The notes under the pieces were generated by a model. That model saw only the letters and a program-made list of their open reading frames with translations, had not been told where the DNA came from and did no database searches. A stretch of DNA of 35,723 nucleotides from a virus: positions 1 to 35,723 of IMG/VR virus record IMGVR_UViG_3300034407_002242; one strand, given 5' to 3'. The translations under genes and the position numbers were made by a program. Positions 30,927 to 35,723 of this stretch are shown here, in pieces. Every line of letters begins with the position of its first letter. The stretch's first letter is position 1.

Positions 30927-30955
30927 ACGATACACCCTAGTGACGAACACGTCAA
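30927..30955 (-). promoter_or_regulatory. promoter with TGAC-N6-GTCA operator
   Basis: Minus strand TTGACG (30950-30955), 17 bases, TATCGT (30927-30932). The dyad is at 30941-30954. It lies between the two terminator copies, so the DUF7736-like gene is insulated from the late operon. Confidence 0.65.
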
Positions 30956-30959
30956 GCTT

Positions 30960-31017
30960 ATCGCGTAAAAAAGCCCCGCACAATGGCGAGGCTGGTGGTC
31001 GTTCGGGTGTTAGTGTT
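30960..31017 (-). repeat. 58-bp direct repeat, copy 2, terminator after the 31016-31345 gene
   Basis: Second copy of the terminator-bearing repeat; its last two bases are part of the stop codon of the 31016-31345 gene. One mismatch to copy 1. Confidence 0.9.
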
Positions 31018-31345
31018 ACGCTTCGAGTTCGTCGAGTGTAGCGATAATATCTTTCGCAGTCATCTTCGACGTGACGGTGATCCCCATCGCTTCGGCGGTT
31101 GCTTTCAATTCTTTCTTATCCATACCAGCATATGGTGAATCACTCGCTTCGTCACCGTCATCGTGTTCGATAGTGATACCTTCAGCGATGATGATGTCAC
31201 GTGATTTCAATAACGCTTGAACGAACTTACTTTTGGCTAACTTCTCAGGTACATCCATAGGTGTACCAGCTGGCATTAAGTTAATCGGTTCAGCGTCTAA
31301 TGAATTAAGTGTGATCAGACGTCGTGAGTTGTTTTGTAATAGCAT
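31016..31345 (-). CDS. head-module hypothetical protein with SAP/Rho-N-like C-terminus
   Basis: A 109-residue protein. The first half (RRLITLNSLDAEPINLMPAG, then KFVQALLKSRDIIIAEG) is like small phage proteins near capsid genes of Mu-type modules. An acidic linker leads to MDKKELKATAEAMGITVTSK, a LEM/SAP/Rho-N-like helical motif that can bind nucleic acid or protein. AAGGAAAG precedes the ATG, and a strong hairpin (31361-31396) lies just before that. The function is not known. Confidence 0.7.
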   Translation of the reverse strand: MLLQNNSRRLITLNSLDAEPINLMPAGTPMDVPEKLAKSKFVQALLKSRDIIIAEGITIEHDDGDEASDSPYAGMDKKELKATAEAMGITVTSKMTAKDIIATLDELEA

Positions 31346-31360
31346 GATGCTTTCCTTCTG

Positions 31361-31396
31361 TAGCCCGATGATGCCGCCGCCAAAGTCCTCGGGCTA
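31361..31396 (-). promoter_or_regulatory. leader hairpin just before the ribosome site of the 31016-31345 gene
   Basis: TAGCCCGA and TCGGGCTA form a perfect eight-base-pair stem with a 20-base GC-rich loop in the 5' leader. It ends four bases before AAGGAAAG. There is no T-run, so it is not a terminator. It may protect the transcript or serve as a protein-binding translational operator. Confidence 0.6.
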
Positions 31397-31425
31397 AATA
31401 AACGATGACGACGGCGTTGATGGTC

Positions 31426-31473
31426 ATTATACACATCACCCCTATTGACGACTAGTGTAGTTTTAGTTACATT
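31426..31473. promoter_or_regulatory. overlapping divergent promoters at the HNH moron
   Basis: Plus strand: TTGACG (31445-31450), 17 bases, TACATT (31468-31473) for the HNH gene. Minus strand: GTCAATAGG (31441-31449), nine bases, TATAAT (31426-31431) for the 31016 gene. The operator is degenerate here: the right half of the dyad is lost. Confidence 0.6.
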
Positions 31474-31506
31474 AGGGGTATAGAGTTTAAATACACAGGC
31501 AATTGA

Positions 31507-32340
31507 ATGAATGTTATATCTGGTAAAGAAGCGAAAGCAGCAGGATTGAAACATTACTTCACGGGTAAACCATGTAAAAACGGTCATATCTGTGAGCGAA
31601 CAGTAGTCGATTGGAAATGTGTTCAATGTGGTAGGGATAAAGCTGTCAAATTCAGAAAGAATAATCCTGAACGTAAAAAAGAAATAGATCGTATGAGTTA
31701 CGAAAAAAATAAAATTGACAGGTTAGAAAAAGCTAAAATATACCGTCGAGAAAATTCAACTCAAATTAAACAAAGTAAGTCTTCCCATTACACGAGGAAT
31801 AAAGAATCAATATCGACTAAAGCGAAGGCGTATCGTGAAGAAAATAAAGACCAGATATCCGAGCAAAAAAAAGCATATCGCAAGCAGAACAAAGAGAAAG
31901 TGAAACTAGCTAGAAGAAAATATTATCTCGCAAACAAAGATAAGATGATCGAATCAAATAAACAATGGCGACGAGATAACCCAGAAGCCTACCGTGAATA
32001 TTTCAATAACCGTCGTAGAACTGACCTTGATTTCAAATGTGCTCAACAATGCCGTGGGATGTTACAAAGAATATTAAGAATGACCGATATGGAAAAGACA
32101 TCCGACACCGTGTCGATGTTGGGTTACAACGCAAAACAATTACGGGTGCACATCGAATCACAGTTCACGGAGGGTATGTCGTGGGAGAATCATGGTAAGT
32201 GGCACATTGACCATATCGTACCAGCATCATTGATGATCAGATACGGTGTAAGAGAGCCTGAGTTGGTTAACGCTTTGGAAAACCTACAACCTCTTTGGGC
32301 TAAAGATAATCTGAAAAAAGGGAACAGATTTGTTGGGTAA
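31507..32340 (+). CDS. HNH homing endonuclease with zinc knuckle and helical repeats
   Basis: A 277-residue free-standing HNH nuclease. A CKNGH...CVQC metal site (23-41) is followed by a Lys/Arg-rich region of about six degenerate repeats of roughly 18 residues (for example KAYREENKDQISEQK and KAYRKQNKEKVKLAR), probably a DNA-reading coil. The catalytic part is KWHIDHIVPASL (HIDHI at 233-237) and ENLQPLWAKDNLKKGN. It is AT-rich, on the plus strand inside the minus-strand head block, with its own promoter. It shares its ends with the HNH protein at 35039. No ribosome site is obvious. Confidence 0.88.
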   Translation: MNVISGKEAKAAGLKHYFTGKPCKNGHICERTVVDWKCVQCGRDKAVKFRKNNPERKKEIDRMSYEKNKIDRLEKAKIYRRENSTQIKQSKSSHYTRNKESISTKAKAYREENKDQISEQKKAYRKQNKEKVKLARRKYYLANKDKMIESNKQWRRDNPEAYREYFNNRRRTDLDFKCAQQCRGMLQRILRMTDMEKTSDTVSMLGYNAKQLRVHIESQFTEGMSWENHGKWHIDHIVPASLMIRYGVREPELVNALENLQPLWAKDNLKKGNRFVG

Positions 32341-32344
32341 TAAA

Positions 32345-32367
32345 AAGGCGACCCATCAAGGTCGCCT
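32345..32367 (-). terminator. terminator of the capsid operon (minus), convergent with the HNH gene
   Basis: AGGCGACC and GGTCGCCT around CATCAA. On the minus strand it is followed by TTTTT, so it mainly ends the capsid transcript; on the plus strand it can also act after the HNH stop. Confidence 0.85.
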
Positions 32368-32386
32368 AGTTCGTATCAATTAACTG

Positions 32387-33361
32387 TTACAGGAAGTCAC
32401 GATATGCCGCACTCAACGGGTAACGCCACTCTGTCCCACCCAGCTTGAATTCAGCAGGAACCTTGATGCGAAGACCATCAGGTTGTGGAGCAAGTGAACG
32501 CCATGGTAATGGCATACGCATCGTTAAATTTTCATCATTTAATTCGTATGCTAACATTCGATTAGCATTAGCTGTACCGGCTGTCTTCAATTCGAAGTTC
32601 TGACGAACGGTTAACTCATCACCAGTAAGGTCGGTAAACAAGTTATTCTGTTTGAAGAAATTCAGAATCGTTGTATCCGTACCACTATCCATACGACGAC
32701 TACTGATGATAGCCCACTGATTAGACGGTAAGATCAGAACGTTCGGTACGTGGACTTCTGTTGATGTCTGCCAAACCTTAATCAATAGACCATTCATATC
32801 GTCAACGATTTGTTGACCTGTTGCTGTTGTCCAATCGACCAATGATGTATCGAGTGGTACGTTAGCGTTATTGAATAGACCTGTGATATTACGAGAAGCA
32901 TCACCAAAGAACGCGGTACGTTGCGCAAGTTCTTGAAATCCTCGATAAGACATACGACCCTTAGTAACATCAACAGGGATACGTAGCGCCTGTGATTTAC
33001 GTAGTTCGTCAAGTGAGTAACTGAACGCGTTACCACCGTAGAACACAGGGATAGTCGACTTAGACGCTGTAAGATCTGATTCTGGTAGGTCTTTAGCGTT
33101 CGAACCAAGGAATTTAGCCACAGTAACCGCATCATATGAGATGTACGTTACTTCGTCGACCCACTCAGGATCCGACGTATCGACCGGAATGAAATCTTGG
33201 AATACGATATTGCGGTATTTGGCTTCGTAAATTTTCGCTTCGACATTCGACAGTTGGGATACGAAGAAACCCAAACCATCATCGGTTGTAGCGATACGGT
33301 GGTCAGCATCATATTGATACGACAGACCAGTTTTCGCATCATTGACAGTAACTAAATGCAT
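32387..33361 (-). CDS. major capsid protein (DUF2184, HK97 fold)
   Basis: A 324-residue DUF2184-type major capsid protein. Useful stretches are YEAKYRNIVFQDFIPVDTSD (N-arm), then GNAFSYSLDELRKSQALRIP (spine helix), then PNVLILPSNQWAIISSRRMD, and a C-terminal beta end. It has a short N-terminus with no delta domain in the chain, in line with the separate scaffold. GGGGG lies seven bases before ATG 33361, a strong site for a highly made protein. It overlaps the stop region of the decoration gene. Confidence 0.9.
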   Translation of the reverse strand: MHLVTVNDAKTGLSYQYDADHRIATTDDGLGFFVSQLSNVEAKIYEAKYRNIVFQDFIPVDTSDPEWVDEVTYISYDAVTVAKFLGSNAKDLPESDLTASKSTIPVFYGGNAFSYSLDELRKSQALRIPVDVTKGRMSYRGFQELAQRTAFFGDASRNITGLFNNANVPLDTSLVDWTTATGQQIVDDMNGLLIKVWQTSTEVHVPNVLILPSNQWAIISSRRMDSGTDTTILNFFKQNNLFTDLTGDELTVRQNFELKTAGTANANRMLAYELNDENLTMRMPLPWRSLAPQPDGLRIKVPAEFKLGGTEWRYPLSAAYRDFL

Positions 33362-33363
33362 GA

Positions 33364-33849
33364 TTAACCCCCGATGTTTTGTGAGATTAGAACAAGTTGA
33401 CCAGCTGCACCGCCAGTCAGGAATTTAACGCCGGGTAGTAACACGCCTAACGTAGCACCCGAACCAACGATACCAGAGAAGTCACCAGGATTTGTTGCGC
33501 CAACACGAAGATAAACAGGAGCATCTTTCACCACCGTATCGAGTACCTTAACGTATACAGCACCGAATGGTACGACAGTCATGTCTTGACCTGGTACACC
33601 ACCAGCGACGTTGCCGTCTTGTTGTGCACGGTTCAGTTCGTACATTACAACACCGTTGTATTCTGCTGCTGTTGAAGCGGCTGTCGGTAGTTTCGAACCA
33701 TCTTCGCCGTCTGTTACAACACCTTTACCATACGGGATAACTGCCGTGCCTTTGTTCAGACGAGACACACCATTCCAAGGTTGCAAGGTGAAGACCATAC
33801 CAGCGTATGCAACGTTGTGGTCAATTGAATAAGTTGTTTGGACAGTCAT
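33364..33849 (-). CDS. capsid decoration/cement-like protein, 161 aa
   Basis: The start is ATG 33849 with GGGGAGG, overlapping the scaffold stop (TAATG). The beta-rich sequence DHNVAYAGMVFTLQPWNGVS then ends VKFLTGGAAGQLVLISQNIG; it resembles the structural cement proteins found between DUF2213 and DUF2184 genes. It would bind the outer capsid surface after expansion. The longer frame to 33879 reads into the scaffold end and is not needed. Confidence 0.8.
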   Translation of the reverse strand: MTVQTTYSIDHNVAYAGMVFTLQPWNGVSRLNKGTAVIPYGKGVVTDGEDGSKLPTAASTAAEYNGVVMYELNRAQQDGNVAGGVPGQDMTVVPFGAVYVKVLDTVVKDAPVYLRVGATNPGDFSGIVGSGATLGVLLPGVKFLTGGAAGQLVLISQNIGG

Positions 33850-34421
33850 TATGCGTCCTCCCCTGCTGTCTTCTTCCAAGCGTCAGTGAAGCGAGACTCG
33901 GCTTTGGTTTTAATGGTGGTCACTTTGTCAGCATTAGCGGCCGCGTCTTTGGACAATTGACGATACGAGTCTTCACCCTTCATCATTTCTTCGTCTTCAT
34001 TTTCCATTTCTTCGTCTTCTTCTTCCTTCTCCATTTCCTGGTCGAAGGCAGCTTGAACGTAAATATCAGACTTATCAGCCCAATCTGTTTTAGGGCGTTT
34101 GGTCTTGAGTGCCGCACGTTGGTTATCTACAACCACGATAGAATCACATGAGAATGACTTACCAGCGATTTTGGCACACGCCGCTTTCACTGTGGTAAGA
34201 GTAGCCAAACGTTTCGCAATGGCTGAATCGGACGACGCTTTGGTTGCTTTCGCCAGGTCTTCTTTCAGACCATCGTTCGCAGCGGTTAACTGCTCAACCT
34301 TCGTTTCTGCGTCGGTGGCACGATTTGTCAATCGGTCGAACGACTCGGCGACCACAGCTGCATTCGCAGTGTCGGACACGTCGACTGAACGACCCGAGTC
34401 TAGGGTAATCATTACAGGCAT
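33849..34421 (-). CDS. nested capsid scaffold protein (internal start in the DUF2213 gene)
   Basis: ATG 34421 (codon 185 of the long protein) has AGGAGG seven bases upstream, the strongest ribosome site in this part of the window. The product (MPVMITLDSGRSVDVSD...) lacks the protease and keeps the coiled coil and acidic tail. The layout copies lambda C/Nu3 and similar protease/scaffold pairs. A capsid needs many scaffold copies and few proteases, which this layout provides. Confidence 0.75.
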   Translation of the reverse strand: MPVMITLDSGRSVDVSDTANAAVVAESFDRLTNRATDAETKVEQLTAANDGLKEDLAKATKASSDSAIAKRLATLTTVKAACAKIAGKSFSCDSIVVVDNQRAALKTKRPKTDWADKSDIYVQAAFDQEMEKEEEDEEMENEDEEMMKGEDSYRQLSKDAAANADKVTTIKTKAESRFTDAWKKTAGEDA

Positions 34422-34973
34422 TTCGTGCCCTCCTATGGGGTTACTATCAGATAATCTAGCTTGCGCACCTGCTCTCGCAGATTCGCAAATAGCTATATGG
34501 TTTATTCGTATATCTGTCTGAATGAAATCATATGGGTCACCAGGTAATGCGTCTTTATAGACCGACGAATAACCACAGCTTAATTGTACTTTACCGGATT
34601 CGATTGCTTCAATTGCTTTCTTATCCTTGACGATAACATCGCATCGTACGAAGTCACCATCTTGAACACCTATACCACGGACGTGACCAACAGATGTCGA
34701 TTTGAATGTTTCGGAATCTACGAAAGTATCAGGGTGGTCGATCGTCACATCCACATCGGCGAAGGTATCTAATGATTCAGGACTAAACACTTCTTCAGGT
34801 GGACGGAATACTTTGACTATTCGATTCGGGTCACCATCCAACCCTAGTTCGCGAGCTAGATAGTCCTGAACGCCAGTTCGTGCCACTCTACCTGGTAACT
34901 TGAGAAACCCATTGTCTAGGTACTCCCGTTCCGTGGTGGCATAACTCACTCTGTCGTTAATGGTGATTTTCAT
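33849..34973 (-). CDS. DUF2213 prohead protease fused to scaffold
   Basis: A 374-residue protein. The N-terminal about 180 residues are the DUF2213 protease domain: TIDHPDTFVDSETFKSTSVG, then VQLSCGYSSVYKDAL, then IRINHIAICESARAGAQARL. The C-terminal half is a coiled-coil scaffold (AETKVEQLTAANDGLKEDLA) with an acidic stretch of Glu and Asp near 315-335. An internal ATG at 34421 with a perfect AGGAGG starts a nested scaffold-only protein of 190 residues. The protease would cut the scaffold during capsid maturation. The ribosome site before 34973 is weak, so the short form may be more abundant. Confidence 0.85.
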   Translation of the reverse strand: MKITINDRVSYATTEREYLDNGFLKLPGRVARTGVQDYLARELGLDGDPNRIVKVFRPPEEVFSPESLDTFADVDVTIDHPDTFVDSETFKSTSVGHVRGIGVQDGDFVRCDVIVKDKKAIEAIESGKVQLSCGYSSVYKDALPGDPYDFIQTDIRINHIAICESARAGAQARLSDSNPIGGHEMPVMITLDSGRSVDVSDTANAAVVAESFDRLTNRATDAETKVEQLTAANDGLKEDLAKATKASSDSAIAKRLATLTTVKAACAKIAGKSFSCDSIVVVDNQRAALKTKRPKTDWADKSDIYVQAAFDQEMEKEEEDEEMENEDEEMMKGEDSYRQLSKDAAANADKVTTIKTKAESRFTDAWKKTAGEDA

Positions 34974-35038
34974 ATCAGAACCGCCGTTGATTTGTTAGCG
35001 TCAGTATAACTAACGTATCAACCTCTTGCAAACAGTGA

Positions 35039-35677
35039 TTAACCGAAGCATTTGTTACTTTTCTTCAAGTTATCTTCCGCCCATAGTGGTTGCAAGTTAT
35101 CCAGTGCGTTGACAAGATTAGGTTCAGTCACCCCGTACTCAAACATTAATGAAACCGGAACGATGTGATCGATATGCCATTCACCATAATTGTCCCACGA
35201 CATCCCCTCTGTGAACAGTGATGACATGTGATCCATCAATTGGTCTCGGTCATAACCCAACATTTCATAGCTCCCACCGTGTTTCTCTCGTTTACCTTTA
35301 CGTAACACCCTCTTCAACATATTCCTAGCTGACACGGCAGCCTTGTATTCTGGTGATTCATTGTATCGTTCACGTTGTCTCTCTACGCCTAGCGAAATCA
35401 GGTGGGAGCGATTGGCTAGGTAATACTGATTCTTTTTAGCTTGTCGATCGGGTTTTGTAGCATTCAATATTGAGCATTCACAACATTGACGGTTAGCAGT
35501 GGAGCGTTCCGATCTGTGACCGTTTTTACACACCATGCCTTCATAGTATCTAGACAGTTTAAACTCCATAGCTTCGTCGTGCGAAACGTATGATGTCCCA
35601 GCAATCGATTTATCCAATCGTTTGGTGATATTCTTTTCGATGAGATTGAACCAACCACCATTATTAATCTTCCTCAT
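35039..35677 (-). CDS. HNH homing endonuclease, open toward the window edge (possibly 5' partial or fused)
   Basis: The HNH core (EWHIDHIVPVSLMFEYGVTE, then DNLQPLWAEDNLKKSN) and the CKNGH...CCEC zinc site are close copies of those in the 31507 protein, but the Lys/Arg repeat region is nearly absent (212 against 277 residues). The family-like part begins around YVSHDEAMEFK. The 30 residues before it, and the frame beyond ATG 35677 to base 35723, are open without stop and rich in Arg (RRRRMRKINN). The gene may therefore be the tail of a longer protein, for example an in-frame fusion with the upstream head gene, or it may start at 35677. No ribosome site is seen there. Confidence 0.8.
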   Translation of the reverse strand: MRKINNGGWFNLIEKNITKRLDKSIAGTSYVSHDEAMEFKLSRYYEGMVCKNGHRSERSTANRQCCECSILNATKPDRQAKKNQYYLANRSHLISLGVERQRERYNESPEYKAAVSARNMLKRVLRKGKREKHGGSYEMLGYDRDQLMDHMSSLFTEGMSWDNYGEWHIDHIVPVSLMFEYGVTEPNLVNALDNLQPLWAEDNLKKSNKCFG

Positions 35678-35723
35678 TCTGCGACGACGCTTATAATCAT
35701 CACTCTTACAGTAATTACTATTC

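Noticed and set aside
31446-31459. An eleventh perfect operator at the HNH moron
   Set aside because: The left half TGAC is present, but the right half reads TGTA, so it does not meet the dyad; kept only as a degenerate relative.

Overview
The window is most of the genome of a tailed, contractile-tail (myovirus-type) bacteriophage, probably infecting a Gram-negative, perhaps gammaproteobacterial, host. A spanin pair, an SLT endolysin and a holin-like gene support the Gram-negative host. A sheath of the DUF3383 type, gp25-like, J-like, DUF2612 and spike baseplate genes, and a DUF2184 capsid support the virion type. The set of DUF families (2213, 2184, 4054, 3383, 3277, 2612, 2800, 2815) recalls the Bcep781/Naesvirus-like assembly plan from memory. 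Terminase, portal, primase, integrase and a CI-type repressor are not seen. Terminase and portal are probably just beyond the right edge.

Layout: (1) 1-4.3 kb, minus strand: an early accessory operon with a helicase, a C5 methyltransferase, a VRR-NUC nuclease, a TetR-like regulator and small proteins. (2) 4.33-4.44 kb: a divergent promoter region with two operator-like dyads. (3) 4.4-11.7 kb, plus strand: replication and recombination genes (LPWD-type protein, Cas4-like DUF2800 nuclease, DUF2815 ssDNA-binding protein, family B polymerase, miniature sliding clamp, small proteins including a GerE-type HTH). (4) 11.7-13.3 kb, minus strand: lysis cassette. (5) 13.4-35.7 kb, minus strand: tail fibre, baseplate, tape measure, G/GT chaperones, tube, sheath, neck, capsid, decoration protein, protease/scaffold, and an HNH gene at the edge.

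The late minus-strand block is interrupted by at least six plus-strand 'moron' units, most of them AT-richer than the virion genes: a coiled-coil protein at 20.4 kb, an MGCDIH protein at 23.1 kb, a DnaQ-like exonuclease at 26.0 kb, a cluster of tiny proteins including an Acb2/Tad1-hairpin-like protein at 28.7-29.2 kb, an HNH endonuclease at 31.5 kb, and a gene-free transcription unit at 18.35-19.42 kb. A further minus-strand unit (30.7-30.9 kb) has its own promoter and is flanked by a duplicated terminator.

Two observations stand out. First, a perfect dyad TGAC-N6-GTCA occurs in ten gene-start regions, overlapping the -35 box or the -10/+1 region of good sigma70-like promoters. These lie before nearly all accessory units, before the main early operons, and before the TetR-like gene, which suggests a phage-wide regulon. 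Second, one of these promoters drives no protein gene: it points into about 1.03 kb of DNA without a credible ORF but rich in nested and long-range base pairing (13-bp and 17-bp perfect closing helices). This looks like a large ornate phage noncoding RNA. A further gene-free stretch (27.91-28.18 kb) carries twelve GTTCC/GGAAC elements. All calls rest on reading the sequence; no database search was run.
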